A stretch of DNA of 64,000 nucleotides, from positions 6,754,180 through 6,818,179 of the forward strand of contig NZ_JAHTIK010000001.1 of the NCBI RefSeq assembly GCF_025655475.1, written 5' to 3'. Shown here in pieces: positions 1 through 9,225 of the stretch. Below the pieces are notes generated by a model, which ran no database searches, was not told the DNA's origin, and was given only the letters and a program-made list of their open reading frames with translations. A program made the position numbers and the translations under genes. Within the stretch, counting starts at the first letter, position 1, and every line of letters starts with the position of its first letter. The DNA comes from Kitasatospora sp. DSM 101779. Its GTDB lineage: Bacteria; Actinomycetota; Actinomycetes; Streptomycetales; Streptomycetaceae.

Positions 1-17
1 GTCCGGCCGGTCGGCGG

Positions 18-203
18 CTACGAGCCGGCGACCTCCAGCACCTGGGCGTACGGTGCCAGCTTGCGCAGCGACTCGATGCTCTTCAGGCACTGCTCCCGCG
101 ACTCCTCCGGGTCGCCGGTGACGACGACCGAGCCGTTGCTGGCCTTCAGGCGGAAGCGGTGGTTGCCCGACTCGTCGACGTACAGCTCGAACTTGCCTGC
201 CAT
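18..203 (-). CDS. DUF1508 (YegP-like) small protein
   Basis: 61-residue protein starting MAGKFELYVDESG and containing the compact KFELY...FRLKASNG...V pattern of the DUF1508/YegP family, whose members are small stress-associated proteins of unknown biochemical role. It is a single repeat; many relatives carry two. The start at 203 is chosen because GAGAGGTG lies just upstream; the longer open frame (to 587) has no family-like sequence. No signal peptide or membrane segment. Family assignment is by pattern recognition; function unknown. Confidence 0.8.
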   Translation of the reverse strand: MAGKFELYVDESGNHRFRLKASNGSVVVTGDPEESREQCLKSIESLRKLAPYAQVLEVAGS

Positions 204-877
204 GTCAGTGTTCACCTCTCGACGGGGATCCCCCTCTCCGGGCACCGTAGGAACGATTCCCTTGTGCCGCATGCCGACCGAGGCGTTCGGGTGGGCGCGC
301 CGGACGGGTTCCGGATGTACCCGGCGGGCAGGCCCGCCGAACGGGCCGTCGTGGTCGCCGTCCCGATCCCCGGCTCTGCTCTCGCGGTGGGGCTCGTGCC
401 GCGGTGGCCCGCTACTCTCCGCGGTCCCCGCCGGGGCCGGCCCCGGCATTCGCCGTGGTCGTTGCGCGGAGTGTGACGGGCTGCGGCGGATGCCCGGTGA
501 CGGTGTGCGAGCCGGGAACCCGAACTGGCCTTGCACACAAGGAGTTACCGGCTGCCCGCGGTTGCGCGGCACTGTTCGCAGGCCCACGATGGTGGGGGCC
601 TGAGGGGGACCTCACCCCCCATATGGTGCCGGGGAGGACGACTTGGTCCCGGCGCCCCCGGAGACGGTGCGGCAACGCGATACCGCGCAGAGCCCTCCGC
701 ACCGGTCCCGGATCACTTCCGCACATCCGACGGAACACTTCGGTTGTTCCACTCCGTGCCGGACGAACATCCTCCCGCGCACCGGTGCGGGACCCGAGCG
801 GGTCGACGAGGCCGAACGGCCGAGCGCACCGGTGCCGGACTGCGGATGGCGCCGGCACCCGGAGGAGCAAGAGCCCC
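204..877. other. 674-bp intergenic region without recognised gene
   Basis: Lies between the divergent DUF1508 gene and the M35 protease gene, so it should hold both promoters. Long open frames cross it but have arginine/proline-rich shadow composition and match nothing I recognise. No clear repeat or operator was found. Confidence 0.5.
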
Positions 878-2518
878 ATGAAGGACTACTTCCGCGTTTC
901 CCTGCGAGCCGAGCCCCGCTACCGGCTCGGCGAGCCGATCCTCGTGACCTTCGAACTGACCAACATCAGCAGCCAGGACGTCCGCCTCCTGGTCTGGAAC
1001 ACGCCGCTCGAGGGCGAAGAGGTGTTCCAGTACTTCCAGGTCCGCCGCGACGGCGTGACCATTCCCTACGACGGCCGCTTCGTCAAGCGCGGCGAGCCGG
1101 AGGAGTCGTCGTACCGGCTGGTCCGCGCCGGCGAGTCGGTGACCCAGCAGGTCGACCTCACCACGTCGTTCCCCATCTCCGAACCCGGCACATACACCGT
1201 GACGCTGGACGCGGAGATCCTCGACGCCATCCCGCAGGAGGCCGGTGCGCCGGCGCTGCGGCTGAGCGTCAACCACGAGGGCTTCCAACTCGATCCGCTC
1301 TCGGCGACGTTCGAGGTGGCCGAGGACGGCGAGCCCCGCCCCACCGTCGCGGAGAACGTGCGCCGCGAACTCGGGCCGCCGCAGGCACCCAAGACCGCCC
1401 TGGCGGCTGCCAAGATCAGTGTCCTGCCGCCGACCCTCATCGGCGGGACGGCCGCGCAGCAGGCGGAGGTGCGTGCCGCGCACGAGAACGCGGGCGCCTT
1501 CGGCGAGGAGTCGAGGCACCACCTGGCCTGGACGCCCGGCGCCGGCAACGCCGCGTCCACCGAGTGGTTCGGCGCCTACGACGCGGCGCGGTACTCGACC
1601 GTCTCCACGCACTTCAACGACATCTGCTCGGTGCTGGCCGGTCAGACGATCACCTACGACCTCACCGGCTCGGGCTGCCAGCCGGGTTGGTACGCCTACA
1701 CCTACAAGGGGACGCGCAAGGTCTGGCTCTGCTCCGCCTTCTGGAATGCCGGGGTGACCGGCACGGACTCCAAGTTCGGCACGCTGGTGCACGAGTTGAG
1801 CCACGCCGTCTCGAGCACCGACGACCTCGCCTACGGGCAGACCAACGCCCGCGCGCTCGCGTCGACGAAGCCGGCGGACGCTGTCCGGAACGCCGACAAC
1901 CACGAGTACTTCGCGGAGGAAGTCTCCGAACTGATGGTCACGGCCCCCGTGTTGTGGAACAACGGGAAGGCCTACTTCTTCGTCGCCGGCAAGTACTACC
2001 GCTACGACGTCGCGACCGACAAGGTCGACCCGGGCTACCCGCTGCCGATCGCGCCGAACTGGACCGGCCTGTTCGCGGACCGGGTGGACGCCGGGGTGGT
2101 GTGGCCCAACGGCAAGGCGTACTTCTTCCGCGGTCCGGAGTACGTGCGGTACGACATCGCGGCCGACCGGGTCGATCCGGGCTATCCGCTGCCGATCTCC
2201 CCGTACTGGCCCGGCCTCTGGCCGGACGGCATCGACGCGGCCGTGGTGTGGCCCAACGGCAAGGCGTACTTCTTCCGCGGCTCGGAGTACATGCGGTACG
2301 ACATCGCGGCCGACCGGGTCGACCCGGGCTATCCGCTGCCGATCTCCCCGTACTGGCCCGGCCTCTGGCCCGCGGATCTGACCGGTGGTGTGGTCTGGAA
2401 CAACGGCAAGGCGTACTTCTTCCGGGGTTCGGAGTACGTGCGGTACGACATCGCGGCGGACAAGGTCGATCCGGGCTATCCGCTGCCGGTCAACCCGTAC
2501 TGGCCCGGGCTTCCCTGA
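878..2518 (+). CDS. M35-like (aspzincin) zinc metallopeptidase with hemopexin-like repeats
   Basis: 546 residues. The N-terminal third (about 1-150) looks like an Ig/beta-sandwich domain. The middle holds an HELSH zinc site (H305, E306, H309) followed by SSTDDLAYG, resembling the GTxxDxxYG signature of M35 deuterolysin/peptidyl-Lys endopeptidases. Residues about 358-546 form four hemopexin-like units of about 50 residues (WNNGKAYFF...YYRYD...DPGYPLPI...W), which usually bind proteins or polysaccharides. Start is the ATG after GGAGGAG; there is no signal peptide at this or any upstream in-frame codon, although the family is normally secreted. Monocistronic; convergent with the M4 protease and separated from it by a strong hairpin. 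Confidence 0.8.
   Translation: MKDYFRVSLRAEPRYRLGEPILVTFELTNISSQDVRLLVWNTPLEGEEVFQYFQVRRDGVTIPYDGRFVKRGEPEESSYRLVRAGESVTQQVDLTTSFPISEPGTYTVTLDAEILDAIPQEAGAPALRLSVNHEGFQLDPLSATFEVAEDGEPRPTVAENVRRELGPPQAPKTALAAAKISVLPPTLIGGTAAQQAEVRAAHENAGAFGEESRHHLAWTPGAGNAASTEWFGAYDAARYSTVSTHFNDICSVLAGQTITYDLTGSGCQPGWYAYTYKGTRKVWLCSAFWNAGVTGTDSKFGTLVHELSHAVSSTDDLAYGQTNARALASTKPADAVRNADNHEYFAEEVSELMVTAPVLWNNGKAYFFVAGKYYRYDVATDKVDPGYPLPIAPNWTGLFADRVDAGVVWPNGKAYFFRGPEYVRYDIAADRVDPGYPLPISPYWPGLWPDGIDAAVVWPNGKAYFFRGSEYMRYDIAADRVDPGYPLPISPYWPGLWPADLTGGVVWNNGKAYFFRGSEYVRYDIAADKVDPGYPLPVNPYWPGLP
2098..2515 (+). repeat. 150-bp tandem coding repeats (hemopexin units)
   Basis: Within the M35 gene, units starting near GTGTGGCCCAACGGCAAGG recur at 150-bp spacing (about 2098 and 2248, with a diverged copy near 2394). 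The first two are almost identical over most of the period, including silent positions, which indicates recent unit duplication or gene conversion rather than ancient domain repetition. Confidence 0.75.
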
Positions 2519-2600
2519 TCCCGGTCCGGCGAGCGGCCCACGAACGGACCCGGCCCGGCGGGCGCAGCATGTGCGCCCGGCGGGCCGGGGGGCGTTCGTG

Positions 2601-2647
2601 CGGTGGACCCGGGCGGGACGTCGTGGGTCGACCGCCCGGGTCCACCG
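2601..2647. terminator. Bidirectional hairpin terminator
   Basis: Perfect 16-bp inverted repeat (2601-2616 with 2632-2647) around a 15-nt loop, between the convergent M35 and M4 protease genes. No T-tract follows on either strand, as is common in high-GC actinobacteria. Confidence 0.7.
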
Positions 2648-2665
2648 GTCGGGGGGGGGCCGGGA

Positions 2666-4846
2666 TCAGCCGGCGGTCACCGAGGTGTCGTCGATCAGGA
2701 AGCTGGTCTGGAGGGAGGAGTCCTCCGTGCCGGTGAACTTGATCGTGACGGTCTTGCCCTTGAAGGCCGACAGGTCGAGCGTGCGCTGGACGTAGCCGGA
2801 GGTGGCGTCGGCGTTCGAGTAGGTGGCCAGCGTGGTCGTCGTGGTGCCGTTGACGACCTGGACCTTCAGGGTGTCGTACGCGGTGCTGCCGGTCTCGGCG
2901 GTGGTGATCCGGTTCCAGAAGGTCAGCTTGGGCGCGGTGGCCGTCGCCGGGATGCTCACCGACTGGGAGAGCGTGTCGGTGTGCGTGGAGCCGTAGCCGT
3001 CCAGCCAGGCGTAGTACGAGCCGGTGCGGGGGGCCGCGCCCGCGTCGTTGGTGACGACGCCGGAGGAGCCCGTCCACGAGGTCGCGCCGGACTCGAAGCC
3101 CGGGTTGAGCAGCAGGTTGTCGCCGGTCGGCGGCGGGGTGGTGCCGCCGCAGGTGGTGGCGGTCGGGGCGACGGAGACCGCGCTCCACGCCTTCTCCACC
3201 GCGGCGCACTGGGTGCTGCCGGCGCCGTACAGGTCCTTGGCGGCCTTGACGGTGGCGGTGCGGGCGCCAGGGTAGTCGGTGTTGGAGGTCATGTAGACCG
3301 ACAGCGCGCGGTACCAGATCTTGGTGGACGCGTCGTTGCCGATGCCGGCGACGGTGGAGCCGTCGCAGGTCGGGCTGTTGCCCCACTGGGACTGGCCGGA
3401 GCCGACGGCGAGCAGGTAGAAGAAGTGGTTGCCGACGCCGGACGAGTAGTGCGGGTTGAGGTTCTTGGTGGTGCTGGACCAGCACTTGACGGACTTTCCG
3501 TCCTTGCTCGGGTCGTCCATCCAGCGCAGCGGGGTGCCGTTGCCGTTGATGTCGATCTTCTCGCCGATGAGGTAGTCCGGCGCGTCGGCCGGGCTGTTGG
3601 CGTTGAACTCGACCATCGTGCCCATGATGTCCGAGGTGGCCTCGTTGAGGCCGCCCGCGTCGCCGCTGTAGATCAGGCCGGCGGTGGCGGCGGTGACGCC
3701 GTGGCTCATCTCGTGACCGGCGACGTCGATCTCGGTGAACGGCTTGGAGCCGACCGCGCCGTCGCCGTAGATCATCGCGAAGCTCGCGTCGTCCCAGCCG
3801 GCGTTGTCGTAGTTGGTGCCGTAGTGGACGAAGGAGCGGGCGCCGACTCCGTCGTTCTTGATGCCGTTGCGGCCGAGGACGTTCTTGTAGAAGTCCCAGG
3901 TGGCCTGGATGCCGTAGTGGGCGTCGACGGCGACCGTGGCGCGGTCGGTCAGGGCGTTGTTGCCCCAGACGTTGTCGGAGTCGTTGAAGGCGACGCCCCA
4001 GCCGGCCGGCGGGGAGTCGTTGGTGGCGGTCTGGTTCTGCGCGTCGCGGGTCTCGCCGTTGCCGCGGACCGGGTCCTTGAGGGTGTAGCTGGTGGTGGAG
4101 TTCTGCGTGGTGCTGACGCTGACGTTGCCGACCTGGTAGCCCTTGCCGGTGCCGGTGGAGGCCGCGGCGGCCAGGGCGGCGGGGGCGGCGGGCGCGGACA
4201 CGGCGGTGGGGGCCGCCTTGGTCTTGGTGCGCTTGGTGCCGTCCGGCAGGAACGCGGAGAAGCTGTCCCAGCTCTCGCCGGTGGCGCCGGTGACGGCGTC
4301 GACCAGGACGTGGAGGTGGCTGGGGGCGCGGTCGGCGCCGGTGCCGTTGAGGACGACCTCCCAGACCAGCTTCGGCGAGGTGCCGGTGACGTCCACGCTG
4401 AGGACGGCGGTGCTGCTGCCGCGGGTGCCGCGGAAGAGCTTGGCGGCCTTGGCGATCGCCTGCTGATCGGTGACGGAGGGGGTCACCGAGAGCGAGAGCG
4501 GCGCGGCCTGGGTCAGGCTGGTGGAGTCGAGGGTGCCGTTCGGGGCGGAGTGGACGACGACGTCGCCGCCGCGGACGGGGAGGCCGCGGTAGGTCCGGTT
4601 GAAGTGGACGTGGCGGGTGCCGTCCGCGTCGACCTGCACGTTGGTGACGACGAAGCGGTCGTCGGCGCCGGCCTTCACCGCGTCGGGGTGGGCGGCGACC
4701 TGGGCGCTGGCGTCCTGCACGGCCTTGCTGTGGGAGGCCTGGGGCTGCGGGCCGGGGGCGGCGGCCACGGCGGGGACACCGGCGCCGGCTATGACGAGGG
4801 TGCTGACCGCGAGGGTGAGCGAGCTGCTCAGAAGGGGTCTCTTCAT
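2666..4846 (-). CDS. Secreted thermolysin-type (M4) neutral metalloprotease
   Basis: 726 residues. Signal peptide MKRPLLSSSLTLAVSTLVIAG ending near an AxA site, then an FTP/PepSY propeptide (about 50-230), then the M4 catalytic domain with HEMSH (H378, E379, H382) and the third zinc ligand E402 in GGLNEATSD. An M4 C-terminal domain follows, and the last ~150 residues (NLLLNPGFESGATSWTG onward) look like a carbohydrate-binding or P-type beta-sandwich appendage. Extracellular zinc endopeptidase expected to mature autocatalytically. Start 4846 gives the only proper signal peptide; the 16 codons upstream are not signal-like. The upstream region 4847-4930 is AT-rich for this genome and probably holds the promoter. 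Confidence 0.93.
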   Translation of the reverse strand: MKRPLLSSSLTLAVSTLVIAGAGVPAVAAAPGPQPQASHSKAVQDASAQVAAHPDAVKAGADDRFVVTNVQVDADGTRHVHFNRTYRGLPVRGGDVVVHSAPNGTLDSTSLTQAAPLSLSVTPSVTDQQAIAKAAKLFRGTRGSSTAVLSVDVTGTSPKLVWEVVLNGTGADRAPSHLHVLVDAVTGATGESWDSFSAFLPDGTKRTKTKAAPTAVSAPAAPAALAAAASTGTGKGYQVGNVSVSTTQNSTTSYTLKDPVRGNGETRDAQNQTATNDSPPAGWGVAFNDSDNVWGNNALTDRATVAVDAHYGIQATWDFYKNVLGRNGIKNDGVGARSFVHYGTNYDNAGWDDASFAMIYGDGAVGSKPFTEIDVAGHEMSHGVTAATAGLIYSGDAGGLNEATSDIMGTMVEFNANSPADAPDYLIGEKIDINGNGTPLRWMDDPSKDGKSVKCWSSTTKNLNPHYSSGVGNHFFYLLAVGSGQSQWGNSPTCDGSTVAGIGNDASTKIWYRALSVYMTSNTDYPGARTATVKAAKDLYGAGSTQCAAVEKAWSAVSVAPTATTCGGTTPPPTGDNLLLNPGFESGATSWTGSSGVVTNDAGAAPRTGSYYAWLDGYGSTHTDTLSQSVSIPATATAPKLTFWNRITTAETGSTAYDTLKVQVVNGTTTTTLATYSNADATSGYVQRTLDLSAFKGKTVTIKFTGTEDSSLQTSFLIDDTSVTAG

Positions 4847-5084
4847 GGCGCCGAAGCGTGCTGGCTCATATGAATACCAGTCAACGCATGGCAATTCTGT
4901 AAAAATTAACAGACTTCAAGTTGATGGTTGATGTGAACGGTCCCAAGCTGGACGTTTCCTGGGAGAACCCGCCGCGGCCTGGGAATTCTTGACCGCGAGC
5001 AGTCGGGTCGTGCCGCCGGCCCGCCGGCGGCTGTGATCCATCTCACTGCGCGACAACGGCCCGGTGAGGAGCCGTCGGTAAGGA

Positions 5085-6047
5085 TCAATCGTGCTGTTCA
5101 GGGCCGTCAGAAGGCGTTTCGCGGACCACGTCCTCGGGGCGCTTGTCCGTTCGCAGCCCCTCGAAGCGTGGTGCGCGCAGCCGCCCGTCACGGGTCCACT
5201 CGGTGAAGGCGACCCGGGCGACCAGCCGGGGCTCGACCCAGTGCACCCGGCGCTCCCCGGCGGGCGGGTCGGCGAACGGCGGGTCGGGGCGGACGAGGGT
5301 GTCGAGCTCGACCCGCAGACGGTGCAGCAGGGCGGTGTCGAAGCCGGTGCCGACCTTGCCCGCGTAGCGCAGCACGGCGCCCTCGTAGTGCCCGACCAGC
5401 AGGGCGCCGAAACCGGTGCGGCGGCCGGCCGGCTCGGTGAAGCCGCCGACCACCAGCTCCTGGCCGACGGTGCACGGCAGTTTCAGCCAGTCAGGGGAGC
5501 GGCGCGGTACGTACCGGCTGTCGGCGCGCTTGGCGACCAGCCCCTCCCAGCCGCGGGCGCAGGCCTCGGCGAGCGGCACCGGGCCGTCCGCGCGCACGTG
5601 CTCGGTGAAGTACAGCGGATCGGCGAAGTCCAGGGTCTCGCGCAGCAGTTGTTTGCGGTCCAGCAGCGGCAGCCCGGTGGTGTCGTGCCCCATCAGTGCG
5701 GTCAGGTCGAACAGGAAGTACGAGACCCGCACCCCGGCGGCGGCCGCCCGGAAAGGGTCGCGCAGCTGCATCCGTCGCTGCAGCCGGGCGAAACTGGTCC
5801 GGCCCTCCCGGTCGAACGCGACGATCTCGCCGTCCACGGTGAACCGGGGGACGGGCTGCGCGGCGAGCGCCGCCACCAGCTCCGGGTAGCCCGCTGCCAT
5901 CGGCTTACCGGTGCGGGAGACCAGCCGGACGGTGTCGCCGTCCCGTTCGGCGATCGCCCGGACGCCGTCCAGCTTGCGTTCCAGCAGCCAGCCGCCGTCG
6001 AAGACGCGGCGGTTGCTCGGCGCGGCGAGCATGGGACGGATCGGCAC
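5085..6047 (-). CDS. ATP-dependent DNA ligase (LigC/LigD-ligase type)
   Basis: About 320 residues from the GTG at 6047 (MPIRPMLA, the usual beginning of this family); an ATG at 6032 is the alternative. Covalent nucleotidyltransferase motifs are in order: I KLDGVR (K25 adenylation lysine), Ia SRTGK, III-like DGEIVAFD, IIIa FLFDLTALMG, IV EGLVAKR, then WLKLPC at motif V, followed by an OB-fold domain (FGALLVGHYEG...LRYAGKVGTGF). It would seal nicks using ATP as a stand-alone repair ligase. No Ku, polymerase or nuclease gene is adjacent. Odd point: motif V normally has a second lysine where this protein has proline. Confidence 0.88.
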   Translation of the reverse strand: MPIRPMLAAPSNRRVFDGGWLLERKLDGVRAIAERDGDTVRLVSRTGKPMAAGYPELVAALAAQPVPRFTVDGEIVAFDREGRTSFARLQRRMQLRDPFRAAAAGVRVSYFLFDLTALMGHDTTGLPLLDRKQLLRETLDFADPLYFTEHVRADGPVPLAEACARGWEGLVAKRADSRYVPRRSPDWLKLPCTVGQELVVGGFTEPAGRRTGFGALLVGHYEGAVLRYAGKVGTGFDTALLHRLRVELDTLVRPDPPFADPPAGERRVHWVEPRLVARVAFTEWTRDGRLRAPRFEGLRTDKRPEDVVRETPSDGPEQHD

Positions 6048-6163
6048 GTCTGCGCAGGTACCCGGGGGTCGGTCGGACGGAAACCGTTCCGGCCGCCCTG
6101 CCGCCGGGACGGCCCAGTGGGACAGTGGACTGCGGGGGGCCGGCAGCTGGAAGGAGCACGCCG

Positions 6164-6508
6164 ATGGACCAGCAACCGATGTCCGGCAGCACGCAGCCCG
6201 CAGTCCCCGCACGGGGCGCGGTGCAGGCCGCGGCGGAGCCGCACTTCCCGATGGAGCCGATCTTCCGTGAGAAGCCGAAGCTGTCGGCGCGGCTGCGCGA
6301 CATGTTCCTGGGGGTGAGCAGCTCGGCGGTGGTCTTCCTGCTCTCGCTGACCGTCGGCCTGATCATGGTCGAGGTGCAGGTGGACTCCAACTGGATGACG
6401 GCCTTCTGCTCACTCGTCTGGGCGATCACCTTCCTCGCGCTGATCGGCTGGTTCCTCGGCCACCGCGGCGGCGACCAGGCGCCGGTCGGCAGGGTGCAGA
6501 TGGCCTGA
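6164..6508 (+). CDS. Small membrane protein, two TM segments, unknown function
   Basis: 114 residues starting MDQQPMSGSTQPAVPA, preceded by AAGGAG at good spacing. The N-terminal ~45 residues are polar and proline/alanine-rich; two hydrophobic stretches (about FLGVSSSAVVFLLSLTVGLIM and MTAFCSLVWAITFLALIGWFLG) should cross the membrane. No enzyme motif is visible. It is divergent from the DNA ligase gene (117 bp between starts) and converges on the aldehyde dehydrogenase. I do not recognise the family. Confidence 0.7.
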   Translation: MDQQPMSGSTQPAVPARGAVQAAAEPHFPMEPIFREKPKLSARLRDMFLGVSSSAVVFLLSLTVGLIMVEVQVDSNWMTAFCSLVWAITFLALIGWFLGHRGGDQAPVGRVQMA

Positions 6509-6522
6509 ACCGCACCCTCCGC

Positions 6523-6574
6523 GGGCACGGAGGGGCGGGGCACGCGGCGTGCGCGCCCCGCCCCTGCCGTGCCC
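6523..6574. terminator. Bidirectional hairpin terminator
   Basis: GGGGCGGGGC (6532-6541) pairs with GCCCCGCCCC (6555-6564), extended outward by GGGCACGG (6523-6530) with CCGTGCCC (6567-6574). It fills the gap between two convergent genes. Confidence 0.75.
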
Positions 6575-6581
6575 GGGCCGG

Positions 6582-7985
6582 TCAGCGGCCGCGCCAGACG
6601 GTGGTGATGTTGCAGAACTCGCGGATGCCGTGTCCGGACAGCTCCCGCCCGTAGCCGGAGCGCTTGACTCCGCCGAACGGGAAGGCCGGGTGCGAGGCCG
6701 TCATGCCGTTGAAGAACACGCCCCCCGCCTCGATGTCCCGGGCGCAGCGCTCCTGCTCCTCGGGGTCGGTCGTCCACACGTTGGAGCTGAGGCCGAACGG
6801 GGTGTCGTTGGCCAGCGCGATCGCCTCGTCCAGGCTCTCCACCCGGTACACGGTGGCGACCGGGCCGAAGGCCTCCTCGTGGTGGATGCGCATCTTCGGG
6901 GTGATGCCGGTGAGCACGGTCGGCAGGTAGTACCAGCCGCCGTCCAGCTCCTTCGGCAGGCCGTCCGGGCGGGCGCCGCCGCATGTGGCGACGGCCCCGG
7001 CGGCGACCGCGTCGTCGACCAGTTCCTCCAGGTCGGCCCGGCCCTGGTCGGTGGCGAGCGGCCCGATCTCGGTCTCCTCGGCCAGCGGGTCGCCGATCTT
7101 CAGGGCCTTCATCCGGTCGGTGAACGCCCTGGTGAACGCCTCGTAGACCTCGGCGTGCACGATGAAGCGCTTGGCGGCGATGCAGGACTGCCCGTTGTTC
7201 TGGGTGCGGGCGGTGACCGCCCACTGCACGGCACCGGCCAGATCGGCGGAGGGCAGCACCAGGAAGGGGTCGCTGCCGCCGAGCTCCAGCACGGACTTCT
7301 TCACCTCGTCGCCGGCGATCGAGGCGACCGAGCGGCCGGCGAGCTCGCTGCCGGTCAGGGTCACCGCGGCGACCCGCGGGTCGCGGATCACGCCCTCCAC
7401 CGCGGCGGAGCCGATCAGCAGGGTCTGGAAGCAGCCCTGCGGGAAGCCCGCCTCCAGCAGGACCCGCTCCAGGGCGAGCGCGGTGCGCGGCACGTTCGAG
7501 GCGTGCTTGAGCAGGCCCACGTTGCCCGCCATCAGGGCCGGCGCGGCGAACCGCACCACCTGCCAGAGCGGGAAGTTCCACGGCATCACGGCGAGCACCA
7601 CCCCGATCGGGCGGTAGCGCACGTGCACCGAGGCGCCGCCGGAGTCGGCCACGTCGGCTTCGGACGGGTGCTCGTCGGCGAGCAGCTCGGGCGCCCGGTC
7701 GGCGTACCAGCGCATCGACTTCGCGCACTTGGCGACCTCGGCGCGGGCCGCGACGACCGGCTTGCCCATCTCCACCGTCATCGTCCGGGCGATCTCCTCG
7801 CGCTCGGCGTCGAGCAGGTCCGCCGCGCGCTTCAGCAGCGCCGCCCGCTCGTCGAAGCCGGTCGTCCGCCAGGACCGGTAGGTCTCGGCGGCCAGGCCGA
7901 GCCGCTGCTCGACCGCGGCGGCGTCGTACGGGGTGAAGGTCTCGACGGTCTCCCCGGTGGCCGGGTTGACGGTGGCGATGGGCAT
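6582..7985 (-). CDS. NAD(P)-dependent succinate-semialdehyde/aldehyde dehydrogenase
   Basis: 467 residues, full length for the GabD group of the aldehyde dehydrogenase superfamily. Visible are the cofactor-side motif MPWNFPLWQV, the general-base region VLELGGSDPF and the nucleophile motif NNGQSCIAAKRF (C268), with the C-terminal EEAFGPVATVY and PFGGVKRSGYGRELS. The likely reaction is oxidation of succinic semialdehyde to succinate in GABA catabolism; the exact substrate cannot be read from sequence. It stands alone, without gabT or gabP nearby. Confidence 0.88.
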   Translation of the reverse strand: MPIATVNPATGETVETFTPYDAAAVEQRLGLAAETYRSWRTTGFDERAALLKRAADLLDAEREEIARTMTVEMGKPVVAARAEVAKCAKSMRWYADRAPELLADEHPSEADVADSGGASVHVRYRPIGVVLAVMPWNFPLWQVVRFAAPALMAGNVGLLKHASNVPRTALALERVLLEAGFPQGCFQTLLIGSAAVEGVIRDPRVAAVTLTGSELAGRSVASIAGDEVKKSVLELGGSDPFLVLPSADLAGAVQWAVTARTQNNGQSCIAAKRFIVHAEVYEAFTRAFTDRMKALKIGDPLAEETEIGPLATDQGRADLEELVDDAVAAGAVATCGGARPDGLPKELDGGWYYLPTVLTGITPKMRIHHEEAFGPVATVYRVESLDEAIALANDTPFGLSSNVWTTDPEEQERCARDIEAGGVFFNGMTASHPAFPFGGVKRSGYGRELSGHGIREFCNITTVWRGR

Positions 7986-8128
7986 GGCGGCTCACTCCTC
8001 GGTTCGGGCACACGGGTGCCGTTCGGGCCCCGGTCGGATCCACCCTCCCCCCGATCGGGGCGGGGCGCTTGCCGCGGCGGCTGCCCGGGTGCGGGCTTCC
8101 GCCGCGGCGTGCTCACCGTGCCGGACGA

Positions 8129-9136
8129 TCAGTGCGCGGCGAGCGGGTAGTGGTCGGAGAGGTCGGTGTACGTGTAGCTCTTACCCCAGCTGCTCACCGT
8201 CCACGGCGTGCTGTGGAAGCGCACGACCTGGTTGGTGTACTGCTGCGGCCGGGCGTGGTCGGCCCGGTACAGCACGTAGTCCAGGTCCTCCTTGGGCTCG
8301 CCCGGGTAGCGGTAGGCGGCGATGGAGTTGTCGACCGTGTCGAAGGAGTACGGCCAGCCGGTGCGCTCCGAGGCCGGGGCCAGGTTGCCGTTGTCGAGCA
8401 GCGCCCGGTACTCGGAGCCGTGCGAGTCGACGTTGAGGTCGCCGGCGAGCACGATCGGCTCGCTCGCCGGGATCTGCTTGGCGTCGAGGAAGGCGCGCAT
8501 CGCGAGCAGCTGCTTGGCCCGGACGGCGGCCGGCTCGCCGCTGGAGCACCCCGTGTCGGTGGACTGCAGGTGGGTGCCGACCACGTGGGTGCGCAGGCCG
8601 TTGACGTTCAGCACGGCGTACACGAAGCCCTTGTTGGACCACCAGTCGGCGCCGCAGGCGTCCTTGAAGACGTACTGCTCCTTGCGCAGGATCGGCCACT
8701 TGCTGAGCAGCGTCACCCCGCCGTCCTCGGGGGTGGTGGAGCTGTAGCTGCCGGAGGTGGCGTCCCAGCCGGCGGTGGAGCGGCCGACCACCGGCGTGTG
8801 GTACGGGTACGCGGCCGAGGCGCGGGCGGTCAGCGCGTCGGAGGCGGCGTTGTCGAACGCCTCCTGCAGGACCACCACGTCGTGGCCCTGGAAGAAGTCC
8901 GCCGAGGCGATCGCCTGCGCGCGGTGGTCCTGGCCCCAGTTCGGGTAGAGCGACTTGCTCATCAGGAACACGTTGTACGTGAGGACGTCGAGCGCGGGTG
9001 CGGTGACCGGCGCGCTCTCGGCCGCGGCGCCGGTGGCGGCCGCCGCTGGGGTGGCGGCGAGCGTGCCGAGCACGGCGGCGGCGACGCAGGCCGCGGCGGC
9101 CGTTCTGGTGGCGCGGCGGACGGACGACAGGGGCAT
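8129..9136 (-). CDS. Secreted sphingomyelinase C-like phosphodiesterase (DNase I superfamily)
   Basis: 335 residues with an export signal (MPLSSVRRATRTAAAACVAA... ending at a TPAAAA stretch). Endonuclease/exonuclease/phosphatase-fold motifs are present: LTYNVFLMS, VVLQEAF (metal-binding Glu), VGTHLQS, LAGDLNVDSHG and the C-terminal SDHYPLAAH. The layout matches bacterial neutral sphingomyelinases, which release phosphocholine from sphingomyelin. It precedes another exported phosphodiesterase gene, and an 11-nt periodic PHO-box-like repeat lies 90-118 bp upstream, implying induction under phosphate starvation. Substrate preference (sphingomyelin or another phospholipid) is inferred. Confidence 0.85.
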   Translation of the reverse strand: MPLSSVRRATRTAAAACVAAAVLGTLAATPAAAATGAAAESAPVTAPALDVLTYNVFLMSKSLYPNWGQDHRAQAIASADFFQGHDVVVLQEAFDNAASDALTARASAAYPYHTPVVGRSTAGWDATSGSYSSTTPEDGGVTLLSKWPILRKEQYVFKDACGADWWSNKGFVYAVLNVNGLRTHVVGTHLQSTDTGCSSGEPAAVRAKQLLAMRAFLDAKQIPASEPIVLAGDLNVDSHGSEYRALLDNGNLAPASERTGWPYSFDTVDNSIAAYRYPGEPKEDLDYVLYRADHARPQQYTNQVVRFHSTPWTVSSWGKSYTYTDLSDHYPLAAH

Positions 9137-9225
9137 CGAAGCTCCGTGAGGGTGTGTCGTGAACCCGTCGGGTGGCGGGATGTTGTGCATCCAACTTCGG
9201 CGCCCGCACGGCGTGCAAGACATCG

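Noticed and set aside
404..2518. Full 704-residue open frame in front of the M35 protease
   Set aside because: The first 158 codons have shadow-frame composition and no signal peptide; GGAGGAG and family similarity support the ATG at 878.
2603..4873. 756-residue plus-strand open frame opposite the M4 protease
   Set aside because: It is the antisense shadow of the protease, with Gly/Val/Arg-rich composition and no recognisable motif.
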